Shown here: positions 48,733-63,668 of the stretch, piece after piece
Numbering within the stretch: the first letter of the stretch is position 1
Layout of the letters: each line of letters begins with the position of its first letter
Assembly: GCA_014773175.1 (NCBI GenBank)
Contig: VXCM01000792.1
Coordinates: 248,001-312,000, forward strand
DNA from: Lucifuga dentata
Lineage: Eukaryota > Chordata > Actinopteri > Ophidiiformes > Bythitidae
Length of the DNA: 64,000 nucleotides
Reading direction: 5' to 3'
Notes under the pieces: generated by a model
Databases searched by the model: none
What the model saw: the letters and a program-made list of their open reading frames with translations, nothing else
Told to the model about the DNA's origin: nothing
Made by a program: the position numbers and the translations under genes

Positions 48733-51700
48733 TGCGCGTGTTAATGGTTCAAGGGGCCCACAGCTGTGAGGGCCCAAAAAATTCCAGTAGGATTATTTTA
48801 TTAAAAGGAAAAAAGGGGACACAGCAATTTTCTTTAAGGAGGCCCAGAATTCCACTCGACTCTGCACACAGCTGTTTTTCTATTGTTCACTGATGAAGAT
48901 GGAGGTAAACGATGAAGACATAACCATCCAAAGTCATCGTTGTTATCTTAACTATTATACAGAGCTAGCGTTCATAATTCATGAGTGACTATGCAAACAT
49001 AATGGGCAAATACAGATCTAACCTGTCAGAATGAACAGGAAGTCTCATTTAAAATAAAATATCAAATTGTTAAAAATTTTCTCTATGTTCATACATGTTT
49101 GGTGTGTAGCAGTAATAGGATGTTGCTTAATGACACTTCAGCTTTGACCTGTGACTGTTCATGTCAAGTCATGGTCAGATCACTTTCCACCCAATAAGCA
49201 GTGAATTTGATAATAATGATAATGGCATTTTTTTCAGTTATTTTTAATATGTATTAATCTATTGTTATTTTCTCTTGTTGTTGTTACTCAGAACCACTCA
49301 GAAAATCTCATTTGTTCTTTTCCCGGTGAAAAACAGCCTGGAACAGAAAAGCATGAAATAGAACAATGAAGTGAAGGGGAACCTCTGAAACAAGAAAAAT
49401 AAACTCCTCCATCTTTTTCGTAGCTGTAAGCTAACCGTGCCTTTGTTGAGTTGAGTTTGATTACTGGGTTTTTAGAATAAGCACAAATCAAGTGTTTGTG
49501 TTTTTATTCTTTCACAAATCTAGCATGCACTTCCTCAAAGTAAAAGTTTGTGGATTAAGGGAAACAGTTAGAGAGCCACCGCAGAGAGAGAAAACAACTT
49601 ATCTTCCACTGCAGACAAGGCAGGAGTAGACCTGCATGTTGAGAGATTAACAGCTGCTTATGGCTTTATGTAACAGCAAACCAAGGTTGAACATGCACAC
49701 ACACATGTACACACACGAATACATGTGAAATGTAATAAAAATGTACAATCATAATAATAATGCAACGGAGTCACATCGAATAGTCTCCAGGGATGTTGTT
49801 ATAGTCAAAGGGAAGAGAATTTCAGTGAGACTTTGATGTAAAAACACTTTACATGACTGCACAGGTCAACTACAGAGCAGTAGGGATTCTGTGTTTTTCT
49901 CAAGGACAATGCAGGGCAGGTGCTTGCCATCATGGGAAATTTTTCAAAATCCAGTCTGCTTTACTTGGAGTCAACATTCTTTTTCACTATACTGCCCTGC
50001 TGGCCAAGCAGAGGAAGGGCAGGATGGGGTTTTCAGGATCATGGGAATCAAACCACAGGCCCTACGTTTGCTGTAGAGCTGCTTTATTGTGATATTTTTG
50101 GATTTTTTTTTTTTCAGTAAAACTGCAGTTAATCAACTCTTGTCAGAGTTCTAATGATGTTAAACAATGTTCTTTCTTTGCTGTTTAACATCTCATTTGA
50201 TAATCCTGGTGAATAAACGCCCTCCTCTGGTAAAGTCTGGTAGGTGCAAAGCGATGATGGGGCTGAGGTCAATTCCAGCTCCACCAACTCAAAGTTAAAA
50301 TCAATATCAAATAGAAAATAATTTTCCAATGTACAACATTTATTCATGGCCAGTTCTTCAAGTGTCGGATACAATAACATTTCCATGGCAACTTTTGTTA
50401 AGATAAGCTTAAGAGAACTACTTGAATCAAATTAACAGAAATAAATTGCACCATGCTTTGGTTGAAAATAGACAAAGTCAACTTTTCTATTTAGTTAATT
50501 TTGTTCACTGGTGGTTTAAAGTTACAAAATCTTGTTAAAGGGTTAGCAAACAATATACAATATCCTAAAAAAAAGTTAATAAAAACAACAATAAAAACTG
50601 CAGCACATATTATCAAGTGTTTAGTTGACAGTTCTTCAGTTTGTAAATACACTAATAAGGCATTGAACCTCTGTTAATATCTCCAACATACAGAAAACAC
50701 TTCATCACCAAAAATAACCCCACTGATAATCCACTTCTAAAAATCTATAATGCAGGTGTGCAAATTTATCAATTTTGATCATCCAAATTCAGAGTCGGAG
50801 ATGAAATGTTTCTGAAAAATGGAAAAACAAAAAAACTAGAAAATTAGTGTTCTCCAGATGTGAAGAATCAAGACTAACAGCAATCTTCAGTCTGTCCTGT
50901 TACACTTAGTTACTGCCACTGAATCTATGACAATACTATTGAAATAAGTACTTCAGGTAGAATATAAATGCTACTGATTATAAATACATAGATTTTTAAT
51001 GTTGCACTTTGCATATGCAATGTTTTAATATGCTTTTACTCTCTGGCAGTTTGACTTTTGTTGATTAATTTCTTTAACGCACACTTGTCACATCTGTCGG
51101 TTTCTGTAGAAAAAACTCATCAGCCTTCCTTGCTGAAATCAATTATGTGGAAATATTATGTGTTATATATCAGATGGTAGTGGTGTGTCATGAGGTTGTG
51201 TCCAGCTCCAAATGTTTTATAATCCCATCTATCATCTTTCCTGTCACTCTCCGATGCATATAGTCCAGTAAAGTATAAATTTAACCAATATAGAGGCAAG
51301 GCTCAGTTAATGAGGTCCCAGCACATCACTAGTCAGTTTAAGAATTGGTTAAAACAGGATAGAGCATTAAATAAGGCACGAGCTGTAATATCAAAATGAA
51401 TAAACTCGGTACAAAGAAGCAATTTGTATAATGAAAAATACTCCAGCAGCAGAAGCTACAGTGAAATTTGGACTTTTCTTCTTCATTCTTCATTCATCCT
51501 TCATATTCCCAAAAAACATGTTAGTACTGTTAATATTCCTAACCAAAACTTCCCAGCAGGCCAGAGGAGCAGCTCAGTTAGTTACACTTTATGTAAACAA
51601 CAATCTAACATGTTCTTCATATGATTGTTGTGCGATAACTTCATATTTCTGTGCTTAAAGGGTCTTGAAGGGGCCACAGGTAGCCCCCATGTAGTTGTAA

Positions 51701-51745
51701 CGGAGTGATCTGCTTCTCTACAATTTGTCCATTCCAGTCAGTCGC

Positions 51746-51751
51746 TTTATT
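51746..51751 (-). terminator. Candidate dennd3 polyadenylation signal AATAAA
   Basis: The plus strand reads tttatt here, so the transcript has AATAAA eight bases after the stop codon. If used, the 3' UTR would be only a few tens of bases. Signals further downstream (for example near 50339-50344) are also possible. Confidence 0.35.
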
Positions 51752-51758
51752 CCCATCA

Positions 51759-51953
51759 CTACTCCACCTTCCAGATGGCGATCTTTCCATCGTTTTTGGC
51801 AGCTCCACTGAGCACATATCGATCTTCGGCAGAGCAGAGCGCCATCACCTTGTCGTTATGGCCGTGAAGTTCTTTCAAAACCAGGTGGTGCTCAATGTCT
51901 ATGATATAAATCTTCCCTTTGGTAGAACTGCGGCCTACACCGCTCACCCACAC
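51759..51953 (-). CDS. dennd3: dennd3 last coding exon (propeller end, stop)
   Basis: Residues 840-903 and [52 protein letters not shown] and [10 protein letters not shown]. The C terminus ends on the last propeller strand, as in mammals. Acceptor TTTAG|GTGTG. Confidence 0.95.
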   Translation of the reverse strand: MWVSGVGRSSTKGKIYIIDIEHHLVLKELHGHNDKVMALCSAEDRYVLSGAAKNDGKIAIWKVE

Positions 51954-52522
51954 CTAAAGAGATGAAGAGGGATTTAAAGTACAGTGGTTTCATTTCCATC
52001 CATTAAAAGTTAAGTGTGTGTAGTTGCTGTATCTGTGTGCTTGTGTGGGTGTGTTTACCTGGTTTTTGACTTTAATCATGCAGTAACATCCCGTGCAGTC
52101 CTGTAGCATCACACGGTGGAACGGTTTGTTAGTATCCTTTAGCTGCCAAATGCACAACTCCCCAGAGTCTATACACACACTCCACAGCTCCTCCCACTAA
52201 AACACACATATACCACAAACATACAAGCAAAGACACACTTAGGGTCATACACAAATACAAGTCACATGACATGTATTCCACCAATACAAAGAAAGCAGCA
52301 GACAAAGATAAACACAGTAGAGCAGAGCACACAGTGTGTGCGTGTGTGCATATGTGTGGTACCTCAGGTAGCAACAGTATAGAGCTGAATATAGTAATGG
52401 ATCCTTTTTGTTGCTCAGGCAGACTTAGGCGATGCTTCATTGAGCCATTCTTCCACACCTCCATTATGCTGTCCCTGGAGCCTATTGTGTGTGTGTGTGT
52501 GTGCATGTGAGAGAGTGAGAGC

Positions 52523-52578
<56 letters not shown>

Positions 52579-55500
52579 TGTTCTGTTCCTTTTCTATCTT
52601 TATCACTCACTGTATCACTTTACTGCTCATGTGAGTGTCAAACTTACAGCACCACAGTGTTCCATTACAGCTGTAGACAGACTGCAGACGATCACAGGTC
52701 AGACGAAAGTGCTTCTTCACCTGAGAGGTTCAAACAGAGATCACAGTAAATTACTGAAAGCAAAATCTGTAGACAATAAAAACAGGCAAACATCTAGAAG
52801 TAGGAAGAAGCTTGAAAGTAAACATGGAGCTGTTTTTAGTGACAACACTGTAAAACAGGTAAACTATGCAATGTTTCAAACTGACCTGTAACGTGGAGAC
52901 GTCCCACACCATGACGGTACCCTCTGCACTGCAGGAGTATGCCACCTTCTGGCTGAAGAACACAGTGCACCAGTAAGCTTTTTTCCTTTATATTTTAACC
53001 CTATTCCTGTCACAGGTGATTGATTCTAATCATGATTAGAATTAAAAGTAAGTAGGCCAAAAAATTGGCCCATGTTACCACAGCCACTGTTAATACTTAT
53101 AATTTGATTGAGCGGTCAAATTTACAATGCAGATGAAATCTGCAGTTTGGATTGAAACTGTTGCTCAATTCAGTGCAATTCAAATGAGTTTAATTCACTC
53201 AGTTTAACTGGTGTGAAAGTTAAGAGTTGTCAAATGACTGATTGTCTCAGTTATGCTGTGTGTTGTTGTGTATGTGTGCGTGTGTGTTACTTGTGTTTGT
53301 CTGTGCCAAGTGAAAGTCCGGTGACCTCAACCCTGTGTTCAGTCAGCTGTCTGTTACAGACCATGGCCACCATGCTGATGATGTAGATGACAGAGTCCTC
53401 AGAGCCCATCCAGACCTGATCATTGTCAACTCCCAGCATGCAGTTCTGAGAAAATGAAAGATGGGCAGCATGAGGGCATGAGTGATACAGAGACAAAAAA
53501 GAAAAAGACAGGGTGTTAACAGGCATCAAATGGTTGAATTTAATTTTTTTTTAAGACCAAAATGATCATTTTTGGACAAAGAAGAGAATGCCATAATATT
53601 AAAGGAATTCTATAATATTTTACAATGGGACCCAAAGGGGGTGTCATAATTTGTTGACAGCAGCTAATTTGAGGTCTTAGCATAAATGTCACATTAGCAA
53701 CACATCTTTAACTTTATTTTCCCTTCATGATTAGCTGATGGAATATACCTAATCATTCCTCTTTTTTTTTAGCACAGGGCTTCATGTGCATAATTATTGT
53801 ATTTGCTATTTGCTTGGTTTTCAACTTTAGGGTTTTATCTAGAACAAGCCTTTTCCCCAACATATAAGTCTAACAGGTGGATAAAAAAGTAGATATATTA
53901 AGTAAAGCATAATAGGAAGAATCAGGTTAGTTATAGGTAAACAAAAACGTCTGACTGTGCTACTGAGCAATTCTGACAAAAGCAAAAATTATTAAAATTA
54001 CACAAATTGCTAGTGTTGAAATTGGGATTTCATAAATAAGAATATTCTGTGATTTTTAAAGCCTGATATTTTAAGGACCTACAAAGAGACAATATAGCAC
54101 ACATACTGACTGAACAGACTGACAAATCATATGCAAGTACACTGATGTTTTGCATGAAGAGGCCATGCACCAAGCCAATAGATGAGATAAGAAAATGCAA
54201 AAAGTTCAATGTAGGAGGAAATTCTCTGTGCAATACTTAAACTCCCCACTAGGTGATAACAATCTTCTACTGCACTGCAACGACAGAATACAGATAACCG
54301 CTGTCAATAAAGCTGTTCAGCCGAATGCAGAACTTTACTCCTCTGGAATATTTTTCTGCTCAGTTGCTATTTTAATCATATGTCATGCTGCAGATAAAAT
54401 TTACCGCAGAAATACGAGTGCATGGCCCAAAAGATTTAGACATGACAGGAACAATTATTATGGTAGGAAGTCGAGAAGTTGAGAAAACACACACACCCAC
54501 TCACACACAAACACACAGATAAGTTAACATATTTCAGGTGACTGCGACCTGCATGCTTGGAGTAGAGGTCAGTGAATTAGCACAGATGTAAGAAATGCCT
54601 TAAAACTTTACGCACATCCTTAACACTATTTATGCACAACATTCCCCTGAAGGAGCTGCTGTCGGATTTGAAACAGTTTCTATATAACTTAGTAAAAAAA
54701 TCAATTAAAATTATCTGAATGAAAATCTTAAGAAAAAAGTCGTGGTCAAGGTTTCCAAAGAAAATGTTATAATCATGAGGGGCATGACTCAAAAGGGCGC
54801 TGTGTATTTCCACAAACCTATTAACTCCATCTGAGATTTCTATTCAGTAAAAATCAAGCTGGAGAAAACAGCTTTAACTTTATCTGAATGTCAAATGCAT
54901 GGACATACTGTTTATCTGTTGGTTATGTACAGTGATTTGAAGCAGCTGAATATGTAGCTAAGTGTTGAAAAAGCATTTAACTGTAGAGGATCTGCTGTGA
55001 GATCAGCAATTCACTCAGCATCACCTTCACTGCAGATTTTAAATATGAAATAAAATAAAGGATATGAAACTATGCAAATGAGTAAAGCACAAATATGTAC
55101 AGTATGAGTTTGTGTGTGTTCATTGTACTATTTACGTACACTGTAAAACTTATTGTGTGGTCGTTGGATCCTGTGTTCCGACGGTGGGCATGATTCTGAA
55201 TCCTGAATGTGTATTTATCTGTGTTTCTGTGGCTGTATGCTGTCTGTATGCATGTTTTTACCAGTTTTGCATTTCCAACTTGACAGGTGTGTGTGAGGGA
55301 CCAGCTGGAGGCATCAAAAACCATCACCTTCCCCGCACTCACAGACACCCATAACTGACCTGGAAAACACACACATACACAATACACTTATCAGTTATTT
55401 CTCCATACTTGACTTGACCTACAGCTGCCAAAGTTTTGTTATTCAGCAGTCTAAGCTGAAATGTAAATATTCAATTGGTTGATGAATTACTATTAAATCA

Positions 55501-55759
55501 GTTTAGGTATATTAGAGTGCATCATGTTCAAAAATCACTTCCATAATTTTTCTGATCCAAACATTTCCTGTTCAGAACCATTTTTTTGTAGCCTGACTCC
55601 ACCCTAACTCTGACTTCAAATAACAGTCACATTTCCTCTAACAGATTTGCTGCTATTTAAAAGCATGGCTGGCGGTGGAGGGGGGAAGGAGAGATTCAGG
55701 CGGGAGAAGTGGGAGTGAGCAGGCTAAGTGCCAAAGATTCAATTCAGTGACCTATATTC

Positions 55760-55814
<55 letters not shown>

Positions 55815-57105
55815 ACAGAGGGACAGAGGAGCTGGGCTAGAAATGAATAGACAGACTGAAATCCCAAAGAGCTCATTGCTACAGAAAAAACATAACTGTA
55901 CTTGTGTGTGTGCATATGTGTGTTAGTGCCAGGGGTCAGTCTGCCACCAGCCAGGCAACTAAGTGCTTACAGATGGTCTATCCACTTTAATTCCATGTCA
56001 TTCTGTCTCAGCCTCCTGCAACTCATTGCACCAGTCTGCCCTACCCCCATAATAAAAATCTGTTTGCGTCATAAAGGTCACATCTGATGACTGAAGTTAT
56101 TTAACTCACTTCCACTGCTCAGGGCAGCGTGGCTTCATCTCCTTTAACAGTTGACCACATTCTAATCTTGGGGAAAGTGATGTATCTTAAAATTATTCTG
56201 AAGTGAAAACCTAAACTTATTCAATGTTCTGTGGACAGATGAGATAAAGGCTGAAATTTGCACACAACACCAAACCTCATCCCAGTTGTGAAATATGGTG
56301 GAGGCTGCCTCACGTTTTGGCGGTGCTTTGCTGCCTCAGGGCCTGAACACTTTACAATCGTCGAGAGAACAATGAATTCAACACTGCATCAAAGGATTTT
56401 GCAGGAGAATGCCAGATCTGTCATCTGAAGCTTAGTACAAGCTGGATGACGCAGAAAAACAAGGAGTCAAAATGAAGAAAATTAAATTTGGAACGATTCA
56501 GAACACAATCCAATAGGGATGCTGTGGTATGACTGACATGAAGAGGGCTGTTCATGCAAGAAATCCCAGAAATATTGCTAAGTGAAGCAATTTCATGGGA
56601 GGGATTGTCTAAAATTTCTCTTACTGTTGAGAAACAGCAGCTGAAAGAAACACTTGGTGGAGGTTATTTCTGCCAAAGGAGGTTGTACCGGGTACTAAAC
56701 AAAGTTCACAAAGTTCCATTTCCAGCCTGGATTGTGAATGATTAAATAATATATTCAATAAAGACATGAAAAGTAAAATTGTTGGTGTCCTATCAATTTG
56801 ACAGAGTACATTTATCTATTGTTATGACTTGATCACATGTGATGAGCAGCACGATATCCCTGCTGACAGGATCATACCTGCAGACATGTCATCACCTTGT
56901 TCTGAATGAAAGTCTCTTAATGAGCTTGCTCTCTTGATTTCACAGCTCGTACTAGTAATCCTTCTTCTTACAACAGCCTTGAGACAAGTGTTCCCTCACA
57001 GTTTTTTCAAACTCCATCTGGTTTCTATTTGTATTTTCCAATAAAGGAGGCAACAGACCAGAGGAGGAAGTGGTGTAAACAAACTTTATGAGTGTGCAGC
57101 TTTAT

Positions 57106-57157
<52 letters not shown>

Positions 57158-58624
57158 GTGAGTGAAACAGAGCAAGTAAGTGAGCACGAGATGATGATAA
57201 AACAAAGGTCAAGTCTTTGTGTGCTGAATACGTTTTTGGTGCATATGTCAGTGAGTGTGTTGCCATGTCATAGTTGAAACCCTGGATTGTGAAACACTGC
57301 TTGCTTCAAATCATACATTCCCTCACAGTCTGTAACTAATTACAGTAAGAATTAGAACATTGAGAAGAACTAAAAGGGCAGCAATGTTTGTGTGTGTGCG
57401 TGTGTACCTGGTGTGTATAGAAGTACATCCACAGCTTGAGGTGTGGCAAGCTCCAGGGAAGGGTTAATTTTGTGCTTTAGCGTCTCTGCTGTTGTCTTGG
57501 GAACCATCATAGGCACTAGACACAGACACACACACACGTCTCTGTTAAAGAGATGTAACTAAACTTCCAAGGTGATGAATGCAGGCAAAAACACCCATTA
57601 AAACCTTCAAACAGCAATGAAAATCTCCAGACAACTTCTAATGACTCATCCTGTACTTAGGGACACTTGTAAGTTCCCAACCAAACTGCCTTTAATCTGC
57701 AAACTGCAACCAAATGTCAAAGCCAGTAGCCTCTTCCACTAAACTGTGTTTCCCTGTGTCAGACAAAGCTACAATTTGGCAACCAAACTGAACTAAAGAA
57801 AACTGAATTCATACAACATGTGCTAACTAACACAGTGTTAGTCAATAATGATCACCTTCCATCTTGATTCGATCAAAGTGAGCCAGTTTAGAAGCAGAAT
57901 AGATGGCCTTGTTGCTCTGCAGGCTGCCAACTACTGCATCCATTAACAAGGCATTGGTCAGAGCCTGCTGCATGTACTGGGGGTCCTGGAGAGAAAGATC
58001 CATTTACTGTTACAATAAACTTAACAGGTAGTACTTTGACAAAAGCAGGAAAAAAACAAAGAGCTAAAGAAAAAAGCATGAAAACAGGAAAAAAAAAAAA
58101 AAACCCTGAATGCATGAAAAAAATAAATAAATTTGGTGATGAATGAAGCTCAATATTAAAATTGCAAGGAAAAAATATACATGAAGGAATTTTCAAATCC
58201 AAAACAATTACAACAAGCCTGTAAAAGTACAGTTTATGGTGTAAAGATGATACTGAACTAATTCGAAATCTCATTAGTTGACATCTGATAAGTTCTCATC
58301 AAGTTGTTTATTCAAGTTGTATGCAATGTAAATTGTAACTGCACCCTCAGAATGTACTGGTATACTGTGCAGCTTGTAAATAAGGAGGACTGAGAGAGTA
58401 CAAGAAAAATGAAAGAGAGAAATTGAGAGAGGAAAGAGAAAAGAAGAGAAGTAAGAAGCAGAGATGTTTTACTTACATCACCTGCTTTCACAAAGGAAAA
58501 CTCCTGTGTTTGTGTGTGCATGTGTATGTGTGTTTATGTTCATCCATGCCTCGTGGAATGTCAACTACACCCATAAATGTCACTGAAGTTCACAAAGACT
58601 GGTATGCATGAATGAATGAAAGAA

Positions 58625-58676
<52 letters not shown>

Positions 58677-61600
58677 ATACCAAGATAAAGGCACTGGTAT
58701 AAGCAGAACTGCACTCCTCCCACGCCTCTACACACCCACATACACACCCTCAGTTACCTTGTGCTGGTCAGCCATGTTGCGTCCAGCCCACATTTCTTTG
58801 ACCATCAAGTTCCAGAGTTCAGTCTCCATTTTCAAATTGGCCTCAAATGCCTCCTTCTTGCCTTGAACACGCAGCTTCAGACTGGGAATCCGCAGGAGCA
58901 GGAAGGGAGCTGAAGTCACTTTCACCTCCTATATGGAAAGAGGAGAAGTTAAAAAAAAAAACCAAAATATGAAAGTACAAAAATGGAAGTCAAAGGAGAA
59001 GACAGACATATAAAGTTAGTTACTAAATTGATTTAAGTCACATTCCTCCTGCCTCCACATGCTGGTAGAAAAACCAGTCTGTTTTTTTAAGGTAAACATA
59101 CTCAGGTTACACCTGCATTGACAGCATGCATCCCTGCAAGTTCCCATCCTGTAGTCCAGGTTGAATACATTTCCATTCCTGCCCTCCACTCACTTTAATC
59201 TGATCTGTGTACCTTTAACTTTTGTCTCTTCTCTGTTGTCTACTATCTCTCTGTTTTTCCATTCATCTCACCTTTAAATCTCGATATTGTGCCACCTCTA
59301 CGTATCCCGGTCGCCCATCAGTCAACAGAAAGAGCCGTCGTTGAGTCATGGCGATCTTGCCCACGCCGCGGCTCGTCTTGACCGAGGAGGACAGCTTGAA
59401 GACACACTCGCTGGGCTCGATGTGCTCCAGCACAGACGCAGGTAGACACACCTGAAAATCACATTAAAAAAGTCAAACACCTTTCTTTCTACATACAGTA
59501 ATTCATCTTCTTCTCCAACCATGTGCCACATGCAACTGTATTTGGATTTTCGTTCCAACCAAAACACTCCAACAGATTATTTCATGTGGCATATCTTGAA
59601 ATAGAGGTCAGTGAAATCTGCTGCTGCAGTGTTTTCTGAGAATGAAAACCTGCACATGGTACATGAAAGCCTTGATGGTAAATCAATCATCATAATAATT
59701 TTTTTATCTGTGTTCTGTATGCGCTTCAATTCTACATCCAAATATATAAGTGAATATACCTGTCATTTACATGATAAAAAAAACTGAGGCCCTCAGTTAT
59801 AATTTCACAAGAAAAACACACAGACCTCCTGTGCCTCAGCCTCAGTCTCCTTCCAGATGGTGTAGAACACTCGAAACAGATCTGGACTAACCTGCTTCTG
59901 AAGACCTGGAATAACACACACACGTGATAAATTTTGTGTCCTCAATTTTGCTCTGTGGCAGTAGCTAGTAGATGATTTAACACTGAACTTACAAACTTCA
60001 TCGACCCTCATTATCTCTCACACTCACAAACATACAGCCACGCGCACGCACACTCATACACACACATCTGGGGGGCTGCCTGGGCTGCTTCCCTTTCCCT
60101 TTTCCCATGCCATGCCAGACAGTTGAAGCTGCCAGCATGCCTGCACAGAGTAAGCAGGTAGCAGGGTAGTCCTGCAACAATGACCTCATACAGGAACGTC
60201 AATGTACATCCACCCCCAGCACCCTAACCAACATACACACCCAGCTATTTTACTGATTTATAGTTGGCTACAGAGTAAATTCATAAATATATATATATAT
60301 GTATTTATTACTTAAACACACATAAATCTACCTGACCACTCGAAAACAATATACAGTACCCCTTCATAAAATTACTGTAAAACAAACTGTTTGCATTTGG
60401 ATTTTTGGACCTGAGAATTCCACTTTTGGTTGACTGACACCATGTATGCTCACTTCTCCAATTAAAAAAGGCAGGAGAACCTTTGTCCAGTACCGCAAGT
60501 GGAGATCAAGATAAGCTCTAGTTCCAACTTTCCACCTCACACTTATTCCTTTCTCTGTTTCCTGACATTCTTTCCTACATGATCACAGGAGTTGACAGGA
60601 ATGTTGTCGGGGCAGCAGTGCAGCTCTCAGCCTGGCTTTGTTGGCTACTGGATGCTTGTAATATTTACAATGTATGAACTAAAGCTTATTTTACTGTCGC
60701 ATTTAGTTTTTCTCAGGATGAGTTAAATGCTGAAAATATAAATTAATTGATTAAAGGATAATAAAGAGTAATAACATGAAAGAAAGGAGGGGCCACAATC
60801 TTTAAACAGGGATTCACACCAAATATGGAACCATTTCAGAATTGTCTGATTTTATTTTTAACTTTTAAGGTATTTTTTTGGCCTGGTACCTAGTTATATT
60901 GAACAGCTATTTGGTCTCTATGAGCCTAAATATAACTTAATGTTAAATAAAGTGCTGAAAAGCACTTTGTAACTTTACTTAGAAAAGTGCTTTATAAATT
61001 TTAAGTTCATTATTTTTCATCATATGTAACTCCCAAAATTCCTAGCAATATGCCTGGTAATGACCCCTTGATGCTCTGCTTGGATGTGTAATGGAGCACA
61101 GTCCTATGGCAACACTGCCAACAGTCCTGCACAACAAACTTTCCTTCTTCAAGAAGTGAGGTAATGATTAACCTGAGGAATGTATGTTTGCCTGGAAAAA
61201 GAATAACTGAATTGTTATGTGTGTATCTGTGTGTGACTGTGTTCACAGCTGTGATAAAAAACTATATGGAACAGATTAAAACAATCTGGAAAAGGCCAGC
61301 GCAAGTCACACATAGGTTTAAATCATATGGGTTATACTTTATACTGTTTTATGGGTCATCAACTTGTGTTTAACATATGGTCTCTTACCTTTAATGACAA
61401 CTTCTCATGTTTAATATTATTTTAAAAAAAGACAACCTACCTACAGTCAGAGCATCAAAGAGTCTCTGAATGGTTCCTTGGTCTTTTACAATGCCAGACT
61501 CCTGGACACATTTCACAAACTCCTCCAGCTGCATGTATTTTTTTGGCAGCTGAAAGCGCTTAATGCCACCTTCCTCGTGTTCATTGCCGTGCTGCGAACG

Positions 61601-63616
61601 TTCCCACTCCTGGTCCCTCTTGACTCGACTGATGAGGCGTTTGAGTTCTGGCCGTCTGTCTGCCTACAAAGTTATTGCGACAATTACTCATCAATATAGT
61701 TGCAGTCGTGCAGAGTTATCATCAGTTAGTGTCACCATCACCTTCATTGTTACTGTTTTTACAACATTAACTAACGACAGCACTGACACATCTGTTGCCA
61801 TAATATACTGTCACAGCTCTGAGACTGACAGGCACACTGAAAGCTCATTGATCATCGTTATTATACGTTTAGCCAGTGATAAGGAGAGTCCATTGTGTTT
61901 GGTGAATTAATGGTGTTTTTATGCGAACTAATGGATCTGATAAATTGAAGTGAAGCCAAGCAACACAATTTACATCTCCATCCCACAATTCAAGGTAATT
62001 TCTAACTGATGACAGTCAGGCTGTTACAGAATTTCATCCAACCTGTGAGCGTTGAGCTTCTGTCAGTGAGTCGACCAATGACTTGACCATCTGAGAAGGG
62101 AAGATTTCAGAGTCCGTCTTATAAAGGCTCTGGAAGTCTTCCAAGGCATCAAGTCGTTTGTTGGACACAGTGTTTACCAAACCACGCAGGTAGTGATACC
62201 TAGAGAAGGACAGGCAGAAACAGACACATGGATTGAGTTAGCTAAAAGCTAAAAATTGCACATGAACTTCCTTGTACTTGGTTTCTGTCCTTTCAGTACC
62301 TGGCTAGCAGAGCAGAATCATCAGGTGGTGTATCATTAATAGCCTTCCCCAAAGAAATCACCATGTCAGAATAATAGATTTGCACATGATGGTAGGCCAG
62401 AGGAGGGGGGAAATCTGGGAGACGGAAAACCTTCACTGCTTTCTGAGGAAATTTCAAGCCTGAATTAAGACAAAGGAAATTATTAATTTATTGACTTGAT
62501 TGATTTCCTTTAATCCAGCCATTCAATCAATCCCCCTTCCTACCATCGGTACTGACCAGCATCAGGAGTTATCTTCCTGAGGGAGGCTGGTCTGCTGAAG
62601 TTGACTGCTGCCATACTGTCAGTGGCAGGTTGTTCCAGGTTCGGCAGGCTGGCTCCCAGCCTCCTGCTCAGCCTGTTCTCAGGGCTGGTGTAGCTGCTGT
62701 AGCCACTCCTGGACAGTTTAGACATGGGAGGACGCCGAGGAGACTCTGTCATTGCGCGATTCCTGCTTAAAGAGGGCAAAGAGATAGATGAAGAGAAAAA
62801 TTCAGACAGATGTCTGTGTGTCTCAGAAAGTCACGGGAGAAACCAGAATACTTCTCACAAAGTCTAAGATGGAAACTAATTTTCATTAGTACTAAATTAC
62901 ACCTGTTTGACCTGCACAGTATTTATTAAATAACTATTATAACTGATTATTATCTTATCTTGCTCAATAATCTACTCAACCTGTTTAACTACATCCCACA
63001 GTGACAACCTCATATCAGCATCATACCTGTATGTATAGTTGCGTGTGTTGAGCTCCATGCGGCTAAAGGCGTCCAGTTTCCTGTTCAGCCTGTCTCGCAG
63101 GAATGAGTGGAAAATATGAGTTTCTAATACCTGGAGACACACATACCCATGGTGATATATACTGTACACGCAACAAAGAGAAACATGCAGCACAGTGAGC
63201 CAAAGTATGTGTGGCAGATGTGTGAGTGAGTGTGTGCATGTGTGTACCTTCTTATAAAAGGGCTGGTCTGCTGGCTCCCTGGTCCTCAGAAACTCCTGAC
63301 TGTTAAAAACTCTGTGTTCATGGTTTAGGAAGTCCTGGACCCCTCTGGCAGAGTGACAAAGACAGAAAAGGAGACACACAGATTAGAGAGAGTCTACTTT
63401 GAAGGAAAGCACCAGACACACACACACCTACCTAAAGATGTTGACTACTAGTTCCAGGCTGATGTTTTGTATCTGTGTGTTGAGCCGTCTCTGCCATTCT
63501 CTGCGTTGGCACCGCACCTCGTTAGCATCAGTGCCCGCGCCAAGGTGACACATCTCCAAGTCATAGTGAAGCTGGAGACACTCTGCCCTGGATAGAAACA
63601 GGCATGCACACATGCA

Positions 63617-63668
<52 letters not shown>

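Larger units (their letters stand above)
47700..51745. other. Intergenic DNA between dennd3 3' end and slc45a4 promoter
   Basis: About 4 kb: a CT microsatellite, a long poly-A tract, a hAT-like MITE fragment beginning at 48013, poly-T and poly-A tracts and a CA repeat at about 48689-48731. The part above 49 kb is AT-rich and may include dennd3 3' UTR. No gene recognised. Confidence 0.6.
55360..57407 (-). other. dennd3 intron (2.0 kb) with Tc1-like relic and GA/TC repeats
   Basis: It holds a GA microsatellite (55767-55808), a degenerate Tc1-like transposase relic on plus (about 56190-56850) and a TC microsatellite (57110-57153). Confidence 0.75.

Noticed and set aside
50000..50120. Overlapping plus frames near 49.9-50.1 kb resembling a tRNA-derived SINE
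   Set aside because: No A/B box pair or tail could be identified; probably shadow frames of intergenic DNA.
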